A stretch of 64,000 nt of DNA. It comes from Streptomyces termitum. GTDB lineage: Bacteria; Actinomycetota; Actinomycetes; Streptomycetales; Streptomycetaceae. Below, piece by piece: positions 7,662-17,281 of this stretch. The DNA lies in assembly GCF_014650175.1 (NCBI RefSeq), contig NZ_BMUL01000006.1, positions 356,540 through 420,539 on the forward strand, read 5' to 3'. The notes under the pieces were generated by a model. That model was not told the origin of the DNA. It worked only from the letters and a program-made list of their open reading frames with translations, and searched no databases. Positions within the stretch are counted from its first letter, which is position 1. Each line of letters starts with the position of its first letter. A program made the translations under genes and the position numbers.

Positions 7662-9287
7662 TCAGTGGTGGCCGTGGCCGTTCTGGATCTCCTTGTACTC
7701 CTCCTGGGTGGGCTTGGCGACCTGGTTGTCGTCTCCGTAGTAGCTCTTGTTGAGCTTGACGCGGAGCTTCTCCAGCGCGCCGGTCCTGCGCTCCACGCCG
7801 TTGTCGTCGACGGACGGCGGCAGCGCGGCGGGCTCGTACTGCTCGTGCGCGGTGAGCTTGTACAGCTCGCCCTGGCTGAGCGGCTCGTGGATCTCGACGA
7901 ACTCACCGTGCGGCAGGCGCTTGATGATGCCGGACTCGCGGCCGTGCAGCACCTTGTCCTTGTCGCGGCGCTGGAGGCCGAGGCAGATCCGCTTGGTGAC
8001 GATGAACGCGATGACCGGGCCGACGAAGAAGAAGATCCGGACGAACCAGGTGATGGCGTTGATCGACAGGTGGAAGTGGGTCGCCCAGAGGTCGTTTCCA
8101 CCACCGACGAGCATGATCATGTACGCGGTGATCCAGGCGACACCGAAGGCGGTGCGCGTCGGAGCGTTGCGCGGGCGCTGCGCGATGTGGTGCTCGCGCT
8201 TGTCGCCGGTGATCCAGGACTCGATGAAGGGGTAGACCGCGATCGCGGCCAGCACCGCCGGGAAGATCGCCAGCGGGATCATCACGCCCAGGACGAGCGT
8301 GTGGCCCCACAGGTTGATCTCCCAGCCCGGCATGACGCGGATCAGACCCTCGGCGAAGCCCATGTACCAGTCGGGCTGGGCGCCGGTGCCGACCTGGTCG
8401 GGCCGGTACGGGCCGATGGCCCAGATCGGGTTGATCGTGGCGACCGCCGCGACGATCGCGATCACGCCGAAGACCAGGAAGAAGAAGCCTCCGGCCTTCG
8501 CCATGTAGACCGGGAGCAGCGGCATGCCCACGACGTTGTCGTTCGTCCGGCCGGGGCCGGCGAAGTGCGTGTGCTTGTGGACGAACACCAGGATGAGGTG
8601 CGCGACCACCAGGCCCAGCATGATGCCGGGGAGCAGCAGCACGTGCGCCGAGTAGAACCGGGCCACGAAGTCGCCGCCGGGGAACTCGCCGCCGAAGAGG
8701 AACATCGACAGGTAGGTGCCGACGATCGGCACCGACAGGATCGCGCCCTGCATGAAGCGGACACCGGTGCCGGAGAGCAGGTCGTCCGGGAGCGAGTAGC
8801 CGGTGAAGCCGGTGAACATACCCAGGAAGAACAGCAGGAAGCCGAACAGCCAGTTGATCTCACGCGGCTTGCGGAACGCGCCGGTGAAGAAGACGCGCAT
8901 CATGTGGACGAACATGCCCGCGAGGAAGATCAGCGCGGCCCAGTGGTGGATCTGCCGGATGAGCAGACCGCCGCGGACCTCGAACGAGATCGTCATCGTC
9001 GAGTTGAACGCCTCGGACATCAGCTGTCCCTGGAGCGGGACGTACGAGCCGGCGTACTCCACCTCGTTCATCGACGGGTGGAAGAACATCGTCAGATAGA
9101 CGCCCGTCAGGATGATGATGAGGAAGCTGTAGAGGCAGATCTCGCCCAGCATGAAGGACCAGTGGTCCGGGAAGATCTTCCGCATGTTGGCCTTGGCCAG
9201 CGTGTAGATCCCCAGGCGTCCGTCGGCCCAGTCGGCGACCCGCTCACCGGCGGGCGCCTTCTTCTGCGTATTGGTCACAGTGCTCAT
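7662..9287 (-). CDS. qcrB: Cytochrome bc1 complex cytochrome b subunit
   Basis: This 541-residue integral membrane subunit carries hemes bL and bH and the quinol sites of the actinobacterial bcc-aa3 supercomplex. Heme-ligand histidines are visible in IRQIHHWAALIFLAGMFVHMMR and SAHVLLLPGIMLGLVVAHLIL. The Qo motif reads PDWY, the actinobacterial form of PEWY. A long hydrophilic C-terminus ends in NGHGHH. The ATG at 9287 overlaps the qcrA stop (ATGA). A longer open frame exists, but its extension is an out-of-frame reading of qcrA. It is the last gene of the ctaE-qcrCAB operon. Confidence 0.97.
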   Translation of the reverse strand: MSTVTNTQKKAPAGERVADWADGRLGIYTLAKANMRKIFPDHWSFMLGEICLYSFLIIILTGVYLTMFFHPSMNEVEYAGSYVPLQGQLMSEAFNSTMTISFEVRGGLLIRQIHHWAALIFLAGMFVHMMRVFFTGAFRKPREINWLFGFLLFFLGMFTGFTGYSLPDDLLSGTGVRFMQGAILSVPIVGTYLSMFLFGGEFPGGDFVARFYSAHVLLLPGIMLGLVVAHLILVFVHKHTHFAGPGRTNDNVVGMPLLPVYMAKAGGFFFLVFGVIAIVAAVATINPIWAIGPYRPDQVGTGAQPDWYMGFAEGLIRVMPGWEINLWGHTLVLGVMIPLAIFPAVLAAIAVYPFIESWITGDKREHHIAQRPRNAPTRTAFGVAWITAYMIMLVGGGNDLWATHFHLSINAITWFVRIFFFVGPVIAFIVTKRICLGLQRRDKDKVLHGRESGIIKRLPHGEFVEIHEPLSQGELYKLTAHEQYEPAALPPSVDDNGVERRTGALEKLRVKLNKSYYGDDNQVAKPTQEEYKEIQNGHGHH

Positions 9288-10336
9288 CCGCGCTCCCAGA
9301 ATGCGGGACCGACGGGCTCGTCGAAGTCGCCGTGCGCTTCGAGGAAGCCCTTGTCGTTCACGCCGATCCGCAGCTGCGGGAGGGCGTGGCCGGCCGGGCC
9401 GAAGATGACGCGCGCGCCGTCGGACAGGTCGAAGGTGGACTGGTGGCACGGGCAGAGCACGTGGTGCGTCTGCTGCTCGTACAGCGAGATCGGGCAGCCC
9501 ACGTGGGTGCAGATCTTCGAGAAGGCGACGATGCCCTCGTGCGACCACTCGAGCTCGCGCTTGTCCTTGATGTCCTCCGGCTGGATCCGGACGATCATCA
9601 GGGCGGCCTTGGCGATCTCGGTCTGGAAGTTCTCGTCGTGCTCGGAGAGGCCCTCGGGCATGACGAAGGTGAGCGAACCGACGGCGACGTCCTCGGGACG
9701 CAGCGGCTCGTGCGTGTTCATGTTGATGAGCAGCTTGCCCTTGGCCCACAGCGTCGTGCGGAGCTTCTTCTCGGGCAGCGGACCCAGGTCACGCAGCAGC
9801 ACGACGCCGGAGAGCGGCACCAGGGCCAGCGCGCCGAACAGCGTGTTGCGGATGAGCTTGCGACGGCCCATGCCGGACTCGGCGGCGCCCTGCGCGAAGT
9901 CGGCCATGACCTGCGCCTTGACCTCGGGCGTGGCGGCCATCGGGTGGCGCTCGTCCGCGACCTCGACATCGGACATCAGGGTGCGGGCCCAGTGGACCGC
10001 GCCCGCGCCGATGAAGAAGAGGGCGAGGCCGAGGGTCCAGCCGAGGGAGAAGTTGAGCGCGGACACGTGGCCGAAGGGCCAGATGTACACGTTCTTGTCC
10101 ACCGGGAAGATCACGTACGAGGCGATGAAGCCGACCGTGGCCAGCATCGACAGCACGAACATGAAGGCGACAGCGCGCTCGGACCGCTTGGCGGCCCGCT
10201 CGTCGATGTCCTGGACGCGCGGCTTGTGGGGCGGAAGGCCCGGGTCGGCGAACGGGTTGTCCGCGACCTTCACCGCGCCGTGCGCGGTGTCCTGCCCTGC
10301 CGGCAGGTTCTCTTCAGGAATCTCTTGGGTACTCAT
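9284..10336 (-). CDS. qcrA: Cytochrome bc1 Rieske iron-sulfur subunit
   Basis: This 350-residue Rieske protein passes electrons from quinol to cytochrome cc. The 2Fe-2S ligands are in CTHVGC (276-281) and CPCH (295-298), and GPAGHALPQL closes the cluster-binding fold. Three transmembrane helices precede it (about 56-78, 98-118 and 163-182), the characteristic long actinobacterial N-terminus rather than a single anchor. It overlaps qcrC upstream and qcrB downstream by four bases each, so the three subunits are translationally coupled. Confidence 0.97.
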   Translation of the reverse strand: MSTQEIPEENLPAGQDTAHGAVKVADNPFADPGLPPHKPRVQDIDERAAKRSERAVAFMFVLSMLATVGFIASYVIFPVDKNVYIWPFGHVSALNFSLGWTLGLALFFIGAGAVHWARTLMSDVEVADERHPMAATPEVKAQVMADFAQGAAESGMGRRKLIRNTLFGALALVPLSGVVLLRDLGPLPEKKLRTTLWAKGKLLINMNTHEPLRPEDVAVGSLTFVMPEGLSEHDENFQTEIAKAALMIVRIQPEDIKDKRELEWSHEGIVAFSKICTHVGCPISLYEQQTHHVLCPCHQSTFDLSDGARVIFGPAGHALPQLRIGVNDKGFLEAHGDFDEPVGPAFWERG

Positions 10337-11142
10337 GACTTCTTGGCCTTAGCGGTGTGGGCCGCGACCCAGATGGCAACTGCGATCAGTGCGCCCAGAC
10401 CGAAGATCCAGGCGAAGAGGCCCTCGGAGACCGGGCCGAGACCGCCGAGCGTCAGGCCGCCCGGGCTGACCGTCTTGTCGCCGTTGACGGCCTCGACGTA
10501 CGCGATGATGTCCTTCTTCTGCTGCTCCGGCATGGTGCTGTCGGGGAAGGAGGGCATGTTCTGCGGGCCGGTCTGCATGGCCTCGTAGAGGTGCTTCGGG
10601 CTGACCCCGTCGAGCGGCGGCGCGTACTTGCCGTAGGTCAGGGCGCCACCCTTGCCGGTGAAGTTGTGGCACTGGGCACAGTTGGTGCGGAACAGTTCGC
10701 CGCCCTTGGCGGCGTCGGCGCCCGCGGGGTCGTACTGCGCCTCCTTCGGCGTGATCGGGCCGGCCCCGAGGGAGGCCACGTACGCCGCGAGCTGATCGAT
10801 CTCAGCCTGCGTGTAGATGACCTTCTTCTTGGGGACCTGGGCGCCCGGCTGCTGGGCCGGCATGCGGCCGGTGCCGACCTGGAAGTCGACGGACGCCGAG
10901 CCGACGCCTACGAGGGACGGGCCGTCAGTGGTGCCCTGACCGCCGGTTCCGTGGCAGCTGGCGCAGCCGACGGAGTAGAGCTTCTTGCCCTCCTCGATGG
11001 CGAGGGACTGGGCGGTTACGTCGGCCTTCGCCGTGCCCGCGGGCGCGAACGCGGCGTACAGCCCCCCCGTGGCCGCCAGCGCGAGAAGTAGGACGACGAC
11101 CGCCGCCAGCGGATGGCGTCGTCGTGCGGAGAGCTTTTTCAC
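10333..11142 (-). CDS. qcrC: Diheme cytochrome c subunit of bc1 complex
   Basis: This 269-residue membrane-anchored cytochrome cc replaces cytochrome c1 plus soluble cytochrome c and carries electrons directly to the aa3 oxidase. Two covalent heme sites are visible: CASCH (60-64) and CAQCH (155-159). Axial methionines are plausible in GRMPAQQ and NMPSFPDSTMP. There is an N-terminal signal/anchor helix (11-33) and a C-terminal anchor (GLFAWIFGLGALIAVAIWVAAH). It is 73 bases downstream of ctaE and overlaps qcrA. Confidence 0.96.
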   Translation of the reverse strand: MKKLSARRRHPLAAVVVLLLALAATGGLYAAFAPAGTAKADVTAQSLAIEEGKKLYSVGCASCHGTGGQGTTDGPSLVGVGSASVDFQVGTGRMPAQQPGAQVPKKKVIYTQAEIDQLAAYVASLGAGPITPKEAQYDPAGADAAKGGELFRTNCAQCHNFTGKGGALTYGKYAPPLDGVSPKHLYEAMQTGPQNMPSFPDSTMPEQQKKDIIAYVEAVNGDKTVSPGGLTLGGLGPVSEGLFAWIFGLGALIAVAIWVAAHTAKAKKS

Positions 11143-11215
11143 GGATTACCCCGGTGTCAGGATCTTCTGCGTCGATGCTTGCTGGATGTCGGTCCGCCGC
11201 GGTCGCGGCGGCCGA

Positions 11216-11836
11216 CTACTTGATCAAGTAGATCGTGGCGAAGAGGCCGATCCAGACGACATCGACGAAGTGCCAGTAGTAGGACACGACGATGGCGGCG
11301 GTTGCCTGCTCGTGAGTGAACCTCTTGGCGGCGTACGTCCGGCCGAGGACCAGCAGGAAGGCGATGAGACCGCCCGTCACGTGCAGGCCGTGGAAGCCGG
11401 TGGTCAGGTAGAACACCGTGCCGTACGGGTCCGAGGACAGCGAGAGGCCGTCCTTCTTGACCAGCTCGGTGTACTCGAAGACCTGGCCGCCGATGAAGAT
11501 CGCACCCATCACGAACGTGATGATGAACCAGCTCCGGAGCTTCTTCACGTCACCCCGCTCGGCGGCGAAGACGCCGAGCTGGCAGGTGAGGGAGGAGAGC
11601 ACCAGGATCGTGGTGTTGGTCGCCGAGAACGGGAGGTTGAGGGCCGAAGCCTTTTCCGCCCAGAACTCGGGACCCATCACGGATCGCAGGGTGAAGTACA
11701 TCGCGAAGAGGGCCGCGAAGAACATCAGCTCGGAACTCAACCAGATGATGGTTCCGACGCTGGTGAGGTTGGGTCGATTGACCGTCGGGTGCGCGTGCCC
11801 GGTTTCTACTGTCGTTACTGTCGCCACGACCGACAT
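11216..11836 (-). CDS. ctaE: Cytochrome c oxidase subunit III
   Basis: This 206-residue subunit of the aa3 oxidase has five hydrophobic helices and family motifs [43 protein letters not shown] and [16 protein letters not shown]. It is the first gene of the ctaE-qcrCAB operon. No clear Shine-Dalgarno precedes the ATG. Instead the start codon lies inside a 21-bp perfect palindrome, which could be an operator or an RNA hairpin over the initiation site. A -10-like TAAGCG about 10 bases upstream would allow a leaderless transcript. Confidence 0.95.
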   Translation of the reverse strand: MSVVATVTTVETGHAHPTVNRPNLTSVGTIIWLSSELMFFAALFAMYFTLRSVMGPEFWAEKASALNLPFSATNTTILVLSSLTCQLGVFAAERGDVKKLRSWFIITFVMGAIFIGGQVFEYTELVKKDGLSLSSDPYGTVFYLTTGFHGLHVTGGLIAFLLVLGRTYAAKRFTHEQATAAIVVSYYWHFVDVVWIGLFATIYLIK

Positions 11837-11847
11837 TATGTCGGTCG
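11827..11847. promoter_or_regulatory. Perfect palindrome across the ctaE start codon
   Basis: CGACCGACAT (11827-11836) and its exact reverse complement (11838-11847) flank a single base. The left arm includes the ctaE start codon (11834-11836). It is too symmetric to be coding chance and has no terminator context. Confidence 0.55.
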
Positions 11848-11973
11848 CTTATCCCGCCCTCACTCCGGGGGGTGCCGTTCGGAGTGTCAGGGGGGTGTGT
11901 CCAGCCCGAACGGCCCAGTGGGAGGCCCCCCGGACGGCCCTCCGGGGGCGGCCCGGCCCCTTTCGAACAACGG

Positions 11974-12011
11974 TTGAACGGGTGTTGACGGGGTGTGGGG
12001 CGGAGTAGCAT
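11974..12011 (+). promoter_or_regulatory. Possible promoter for the receiver-like gene
   Basis: TTGACG (11985-11990) and TAGCAT (12006-12011) resemble -35 and -10 hexamers but with a short 15-base spacer. A TTGAAC (11974-11979) is an alternative upstream hexamer. The gene's ATG lies 50 bases downstream. Confidence 0.3.
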
Positions 12012-12060
12012 CCGGCGGACCGGTCGAGGACGACCGGCCCGCCTTCCGGACGGAGGAACG

Positions 12061-12462
12061 ATGCAGTCGAGTGCCACGGTCCTGGTCTACAGCGACGACG
12101 CGAACACCCGGGAGCAGGTACGGCTCGCGGCCGGCCGGCGGCCGGCGGCCGATGTGCCGCCGGTGGAGTTCGTGGAGTGCGCGACGCTCCCGGCCGTGCT
12201 GAAGCGGCTGGACGAGGGCGGGATCGACGTCTGCGTGCTGGACGGCGAGACGGCTCCCGCCGGCGGCATGGGCGTCTGCCGGCAGATCAAGGACGAGATC
12301 TTCCGCTGCCCGCCGGTGCTGCTGCTCATCGGGCGCCCGCAGGACGCCTGGCTGGCCACCTGGAGCCGCGCGGACGCCGCGGTCACCCTTCCGGTGGAAC
12401 CGGTCGAGTTCGCGGCGTCCCTGGCGGGCCTGCTGCGCTCCCGCCTCTCGATCGACGCGTAG
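12061..12462 (+). CDS. Atypical single-domain receiver-like protein
   Basis: This 133-residue protein matches a lone response-regulator receiver fold. It has an acidic pair in YSDDAN, a phospho-acceptor-like aspartate in VCVLDGETAP and five alternating alpha/beta units. The conserved lysine of the KP motif is replaced (VTLPVEP), so phosphate chemistry may be altered or absent. No output domain follows. AGGAA precedes the ATG by 5 bases. It lies divergently from ctaE between the two oxidase operons; homologues of this position seem to be conserved in Streptomyces, from memory. Its function is unknown. Confidence 0.75.
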   Translation: MQSSATVLVYSDDANTREQVRLAAGRRPAADVPPVEFVECATLPAVLKRLDEGGIDVCVLDGETAPAGGMGVCRQIKDEIFRCPPVLLLIGRPQDAWLATWSRADAAVTLPVEPVEFAASLAGLLRSRLSIDA

Positions 12463-12489
12463 CGGCGGCCGGCGGCCCCCGGGCGCGCC

Positions 12490-13743
12490 TCAGATGCTGG
12501 GGCGGAGCCTCGCTCCGGCGTCGCGGGCCGCCGTGGGGTCGCCCTGGTCGGCGACCAGGGCGCTGCCCCGGCGCCACTTGTCCCAGGGCATGTTCCAGTC
12601 GCCGAAGCCGTTGCCGAAGGTGTCCATCATCTCGCCGTAGCTGTTGACGGTGCGGACGATGTCGCCGGGGCGGACGGTCTCGTAGAACCAGGCGGCGTTC
12701 CCGGTGGACATGCCGACGCAGCCGTGGCTGACGTTGGCGACGCCCTGGGAGTCGACGGACCAGGGGGCGGCGTGCACGTACTCGCCGCTCCAGGTGACCC
12801 GGGTGGCGTAGTACACCGGCAGGTCGTACGAGTCGGAGCTGCCCTCCGAGATGCCGATGCTGGTGCCGCGCATCCGGACGTAGTACTCCTTGCCGAGCAC
12901 CACTTTGATCCCATTACGGGTGGAGAAGCCCTCTTTGCCGGTGGTCACCGGAATGGTGTTGATCACTTCTCCGTTGCGCTTGACCGTCATGGTGTGGGCC
13001 CCGGCGTCGGTGACGGCCTCGATCCGGTCGCCGATCTTCAGCCGGAGCGCCTTGGACGGGCCGCCGTAGAGCTTGTCGCCGACCCGGAGGCCGTCGAGGT
13101 TGGCGGTGACCGAGACGAGCGCGCCGGCGGGCCAGTACTCCTTCGGACGGAAGTGCAGGGTCTTGTCGTCCACCCAGTACCAGGAGCCCTCGACGGCGGG
13201 CGTGGAGCCGACCTTGAGGGCCCGTTCGACGACGGCCCGCGCGGCCCGGTCCTTGACGGGGAGGCTGAGTTCGGCGGTGATCGGCTGCCCGACGCCGTAC
13301 GTGCCCGCCTCCGGCCCGAAGGCGACGGTGAGCGCCTTCTTGGCCGGGGCCGTCTCGAAGGTGTACGTACGGGCCCCGGGGGCCCCGTCCTCGTCCTCGG
13401 CCGCCACCCGGACCGTGTAGCGGGTGCCGGCGGCCAGGGAGCCCGTGGAGCGCCAGGCACGGCCGTCGGCGGTGAGTTCGCCCGCCAGGTGGCGGCCGGC
13501 CGCGTCGACGGCGGTGACGTCCGTGATGCGCCCGTCGTCGCCCCTGGCGGTGATCTCCAGCGGCTTCTCGGGGTTCAGACGGGCCTCGTCGGCCGCGGCG
13601 AAGGAGATCTGGTCCGCGGCGTCGTAGGGGCCGGCCGACAGCGGGTTGCCGCCCGATCCGGCGCACGCCGTCACACCCGCGGTGACGGTGAGGGCCAGGA
13701 AGGCGCAGCTCAGAACAGTCCTGATGCGCGGCGTGTCGTTCAT
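12490..13743 (-). CDS. L,D-transpeptidase lipoprotein (LdtMt2-like)
   Basis: This 417-residue exported enzyme should form 3-3 crosslinks in peptidoglycan. It has a signal peptide with lipobox VTAC (lipid Cys27), two Ig-like domains (about 45-255) and a YkuD catalytic domain. The active-site motif is SHGCVGMS with His340 and Cys342, preceded by EYVHAAPWSV. A C-terminal cap rich in Trp (FGDWNMPWDKWRRG) is typical of actinobacterial Ldt proteins. It lies downstream of ctaCDF but is separated from it by a strong terminator, so it is likely transcribed alone. Confidence 0.93.
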   Translation of the reverse strand: MNDTPRIRTVLSCAFLALTVTAGVTACAGSGGNPLSAGPYDAADQISFAAADEARLNPEKPLEITARGDDGRITDVTAVDAAGRHLAGELTADGRAWRSTGSLAAGTRYTVRVAAEDEDGAPGARTYTFETAPAKKALTVAFGPEAGTYGVGQPITAELSLPVKDRAARAVVERALKVGSTPAVEGSWYWVDDKTLHFRPKEYWPAGALVSVTANLDGLRVGDKLYGGPSKALRLKIGDRIEAVTDAGAHTMTVKRNGEVINTIPVTTGKEGFSTRNGIKVVLGKEYYVRMRGTSIGISEGSSDSYDLPVYYATRVTWSGEYVHAAPWSVDSQGVANVSHGCVGMSTGNAAWFYETVRPGDIVRTVNSYGEMMDTFGNGFGDWNMPWDKWRRGSALVADQGDPTAARDAGARLRPSI

Positions 13744-13790
13744 GACCCCACGCTAAGGACAGTCGCGCGCCGGGGCGCGCCGAGCGTGCC

Positions 13791-13836
13791 AAAAGAGGGG
13801 CCCGGCCGCTTCGCGTGCGAAGTGGCCGGGCCCCTC
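13791..13836 (-). terminator. ctaCDF operon terminator
   Basis: The long stem GAGGGGCCCGGCCGCTTCGC / GCGAAGtGGCCGGGCCCCTC has one mismatch and a 2-base loop core. It is followed on the minus strand by four T residues, 20 bases after the ctaF stop. Confidence 0.85.
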
Positions 13837-13855
13837 GGGGTGTTGCGGGGTGCTG

Positions 13856-14254
13856 CTACTGGTTCTGGTTCTCACCGCGGTAGAACTCGAAGACCCAGCC
13901 CCAGATGCCGACGAGGAGCAGCGGGGCGGAGAAGTACATGATCCACCACCCCATCGCGATCGAGAGGAACGCGAGGGCGCCGCCGACGGCCAGCGAGAGC
14001 GGCTGCCAGCTGTGGGGGGCGAAGAAGCCCACCTCGCCGGCCTCGTCCGCGACGTCGGCCTCCTTGTCGTCCTGCGCCATGGCGTCGACCCGCTTGGCCG
14101 TGAAGGCCAGGTAGAAGCCGACCATGATGGACAGGCCGAAGGCCAGGAAGAGCGCCGTCGTACCGACCGGCTCCTTGCTCCAGACGCCGTACAGGACCGC
14201 CATGGCGAGGATGAAGACGCTCAGCCAGATGAACATCTTGCCCTGGATCTTCAC
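13856..14254 (-). CDS. ctaF: Cytochrome c oxidase subunit IV (actinobacterial type)
   Basis: This 132-residue subunit is specific to actinobacterial aa3 oxidases. It has four hydrophobic helices (about 5-22, 27-49, 84-101 and 104-122) and the typical opening [22 protein letters not shown]. The GTG start overlaps the ctaD stop in GTGA, so it is coupled to the catalytic subunit. It is the last gene of the ctaC-ctaD-ctaF unit. Confidence 0.93.
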   Translation of the reverse strand: MKIQGKMFIWLSVFILAMAVLYGVWSKEPVGTTALFLAFGLSIMVGFYLAFTAKRVDAMAQDDKEADVADEAGEVGFFAPHSWQPLSLAVGGALAFLSIAMGWWIMYFSAPLLLVGIWGWVFEFYRGENQNQ

Positions 14255-15984
14255 TTGCCGGCCTCCTTGCCACCGGTGACGGCCGCGACCTCGTGAGGCT
14301 TGTTCTCCAGCTGGTCGACGGCGGCGATCTCAGGGTGGTGCAGATCGAACGCGGGCGATTCCGAGCGGATGCGCGGCAGGGTGAGGAAGTTGTGCCGCGG
14401 CGGCGGGCAGGACGTCGCCCATTCGAGCGAACGGCCGTAGCCCCACGGGTCGTCGACCTCGATCTTCTTGCCGTACTTGGCGGTCTTCCACACGTTGTAG
14501 AAGAACGGCAGCATCGACAGGCCGAGCAGGAAGGACGAGATCGTCGAGATCGTGTTCAGGGCGGTGAAGCCGTCGGCGTCCAGGTAGTCCGCGTAACGAC
14601 GCGGCATGCCCTCGGCACCGAGCCAGTGCTGCACCAGGAAGGTGCCGTGGAAGCCCACGAACAGCGTCCAGAACGTGATCTTGCCGAGGCGCTCGTCGAG
14701 CATCTTGCCGGTGAACTTCGGCCACCAGAAGTGGAAGCCGGAGAACATCGCGAAGACGACGGTGCCGAAGATGACGTAGTGGAAGTGCGCCACGACGAAG
14801 TACGAGTCGGAGACGTGGAAGTCCATCGGGGGCGAGGCCAGGATGACGCCGGTCAGACCACCGAAGGTGAAGGTGATCAGGAAGCCGACGGCCCAGAGCA
14901 TCGGTGTCTCGAAGGACAGGGAGCCCTTCCACATCGTTCCGATCCAGTTGAAGAACTTCACGCCGGTCGGTACGGCGATGAGGAACGTCATGAAGGAGAA
15001 GAACGGGAGGAGCACGCCACCGGTGACGTACATGTGGTGCGCCCACACGGTCACGGAGAGGCCGGCGATCGCGATGGTCGCGGCGATCAGACCGATGTAG
15101 CCGAACATCGGCTTGCGGCTGAAGACCGGGATGACCTCGGAGATGATGCCGAAGAAGGGCAGGGCGATGATGTACACCTCTGGGTGTCCGAAGAACCAGA
15201 AGAGGTGCTGCCACAGCAACGCGCCGCCGTTGGCCGCGTCGAAGACATGGGCGCCGAACTTTCGGTCGGCCTCAAGGGCGAAGAGCGCGGCCGCCAGGAC
15301 CGGGAAGGCGAGCAGGACCAGGACACCGGTCAGCAGCACGTTCCAGGTGAAGATCGGCATGCGGAACATCGTCATGCCCGGAGCGCGCATGCAGATGATC
15401 GTGGTGATGAAGTTGACCGAGCCGAGGATCGTGCCGAAGCCGGAGAAGGCCAGACCCATGATCCACATGTCGGCGCCGACACCCGGCGAGCGGACCGCGT
15501 CCGACAGCGGGGAGTAGGCGAACCAGCCGAAGTCGGCCGCACCCTGCGGGGTGAGGAAGCCGGCCACCGCGATGATCGAGCCGAACAGGTAGAGCCAGTA
15601 GGCGAACATGTTCAGCCGCGGGAACGCCACGTCGGGCGCGCCGATCTGGAGCGGCATGATCCAGTTCGCGAAACCGGCGAACAGAGGCGTCGCGAACATC
15701 AGCAGCATGATCGTGCCGTGCATCGTGAACGCCTGGTTGAACTGCTCGTTCGACATGATCTGCGTACCCGGACGGGCCAGCTCGGCGCGCATGAAGAGCG
15801 CCATCAGACCGCCGATGATGAAGAACACGAACGAGGTGACCAGGTACATCGTACCGATGGTCTTGTGGTCGGTGGTGGTCAGCCACTTCACCACCACATT
15901 GCCGGGCTGCTTGCGGCGGACGGGTACCTCGTTCTCGTACGAGTCCTCAGCCGCGGCACCCTTGGTTTCGTTGGGGATGCTCAC
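14251..15984 (-). CDS. ctaD: Cytochrome c oxidase subunit I
   Basis: This 577-residue catalytic subunit carries heme a and the heme a3-CuB centre, with twelve helices. Motifs: [14 protein letters not shown], heme a ligand in MHGTIMLL, CuB ligands in [10 protein letters not shown] and WAHHMYVTG, and heme ligands in [10 protein letters not shown]. The covalent His-Tyr pair is present in HPEVY. The GTG start overlaps the ctaC stop (GTGA); an upstream continuation of the frame is an out-of-frame reading of ctaC. Confidence 0.97.
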   Translation of the reverse strand: MSIPNETKGAAAEDSYENEVPVRRKQPGNVVVKWLTTTDHKTIGTMYLVTSFVFFIIGGLMALFMRAELARPGTQIMSNEQFNQAFTMHGTIMLLMFATPLFAGFANWIMPLQIGAPDVAFPRLNMFAYWLYLFGSIIAVAGFLTPQGAADFGWFAYSPLSDAVRSPGVGADMWIMGLAFSGFGTILGSVNFITTIICMRAPGMTMFRMPIFTWNVLLTGVLVLLAFPVLAAALFALEADRKFGAHVFDAANGGALLWQHLFWFFGHPEVYIIALPFFGIISEVIPVFSRKPMFGYIGLIAATIAIAGLSVTVWAHHMYVTGGVLLPFFSFMTFLIAVPTGVKFFNWIGTMWKGSLSFETPMLWAVGFLITFTFGGLTGVILASPPMDFHVSDSYFVVAHFHYVIFGTVVFAMFSGFHFWWPKFTGKMLDERLGKITFWTLFVGFHGTFLVQHWLGAEGMPRRYADYLDADGFTALNTISTISSFLLGLSMLPFFYNVWKTAKYGKKIEVDDPWGYGRSLEWATSCPPPRHNFLTLPRIRSESPAFDLHHPEIAAVDQLENKPHEVAAVTGGKEAGK

Positions 15985-16946
15985 AGTTGGTTCTTCTCCG
16001 CGTTCCTGGCCGGGTCCGTCTGCTCGATGCCGGACGGGATGTAGCCGGTCTGGCCCTTGTCGGCCAGCTCCTTCAGGTGCGCCTGGTAGCGCTCCGGGGA
16101 GACCACCTTGACGTTGAAGAGCATCCGCGAGTGGTCGACACCGCACAGCTCGGCGCACTTGCCGAGGAAGGTGCCCTCACGGGTCGCGGTGACCTCGAAG
16201 GCGTTGGTGTGACCCGGGATGACGTCCTGCTTCATCAGGAAGGGGACCACCCAGAACGAGTGGATGACGTCACGCGAGGTGAGGACGAACCGGACCTTCT
16301 CCCCCTTCGGCAGCCACAGGGTCGGGCCCGGGTTGCCGGTCTGGGGGTTCCGGTCGCCCGGGATGCCGGCGTCGTACACGCCGCCCGCGTTGTCCGGGAA
16401 CTGCTCGATGAACTTGTCGGGGATCGACGCGAGGTTCTTGTCCTTCTTCGCGTCGCCCTGGACACCGGGCACGTCCTCGACGTAGTTGAAGCCCCAGCTC
16501 CACTGGTAGCCGACCACGTTGATGGTGTGGGCCGGCTTCTCGGAGAGCTCCAGGAGCTTCGACTGGTCGCGCGCGGTGAAGTAGAAGAGCACCGAGACGA
16601 TGATGAGGGGGGTGACCGTGTACAGCGCCTCGATGGGCATGTTGTAGCGGGTCTGCGGAGGTACCTCGACCTTGGTCCTGCTGCGCCGGTGGAAGATCGT
16701 CGCCCACAGGATGAGGCCCCACACCAGGATGCCGGTGAGGAGTGCGGCGGCCCAGGAGCCCTGCCACAGGGAGAGGATCCGAGGCGCCTCTTCCGTGACG
16801 GGGGTGGGCATGCCAAGGCGGGGGAAGTCTTCCCAGTTGTACGAGCAGCCGGTGGCTGTCGCCAGGATCAGGCCCGCAGTCAGCACCTGCGGCAGCTTCC
16901 GCCGCATCGGGCGCCGCGACGAGCGGTCGGAGCCGTTGGGACTCAC
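15981..16946 (-). CDS. ctaC: Cytochrome c oxidase subunit II
   Basis: This 321-residue subunit carries the dinuclear CuA centre. CuA ligands are in the cupredoxin domain: [13 protein letters not shown] [11 protein letters not shown] and [15 protein letters not shown] lipoprotein-type signal ends at ATATGC, followed by two transmembrane helices (about 62-85 and 108-128). YQWSWGFNY is the aromatic electron-entry region. An actinobacterial insertion lies after it ([14 protein letters not shown]). It opens the ctaCDF operon; a dyad at 17034-17062 lies about 90 bases upstream. Confidence 0.96.
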   Translation of the reverse strand: MSPNGSDRSSRRPMRRKLPQVLTAGLILATATGCSYNWEDFPRLGMPTPVTEEAPRILSLWQGSWAAALLTGILVWGLILWATIFHRRSRTKVEVPPQTRYNMPIEALYTVTPLIIVSVLFYFTARDQSKLLELSEKPAHTINVVGYQWSWGFNYVEDVPGVQGDAKKDKNLASIPDKFIEQFPDNAGGVYDAGIPGDRNPQTGNPGPTLWLPKGEKVRFVLTSRDVIHSFWVVPFLMKQDVIPGHTNAFEVTATREGTFLGKCAELCGVDHSRMLFNVKVVSPERYQAHLKELADKGQTGYIPSGIEQTDPARNAEKNQL

Positions 16947-17033
16947 GTAGCGCCTTCCCGAGAGTCTCGGCCCGCGTTTGGTCGGCCACGGCCGTCCGTC
17001 TCGCTGGTCGGTCGCCGCCCCGGCCGCGGGCAG

Positions 17034-17062
17034 GGGTTTGGATGTTTATGCGGACCAAACCC
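17034..17062. promoter_or_regulatory. Inverted repeat upstream of ctaC
   Basis: GGGTTTGG (17034-17041) and CCAAACCC (17055-17062) are perfect 8-bp arms separated by 13 AT-richer bases in an otherwise very GC-rich 335-base gap. It lies in the ctaC/desulfurase divergent promoter region and is a candidate operator. I see nothing else convincing in 16947-17281. Confidence 0.45.
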
Positions 17063-17281
17063 TACTGGACGCTATTTGGGGTCGCGCGGGGAGGGTGCCC
17101 AACGCGCCGTCCGAGTCCCCGAAGGGGTGGATGCGGAGCTTCCGCGGACCCTCCGGAGGCGCCCGTCCGGGGGGCTGACGACCTGTCGCACAGGTTTTCT
17201 GACACGGGCTCACGGGGGTGGGACGGCGGGGGCGGGGCGGGTGCGGGCCGGGCGGGAGGGGCCGGGGCCTACCGTGGGCGG

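Noticed and set aside
12490..17281. Idea that the L,D-transpeptidase belongs to the ctaCDF operon
   Set aside because: A strong hairpin with a T run separates ctaF from it (13791-13836).
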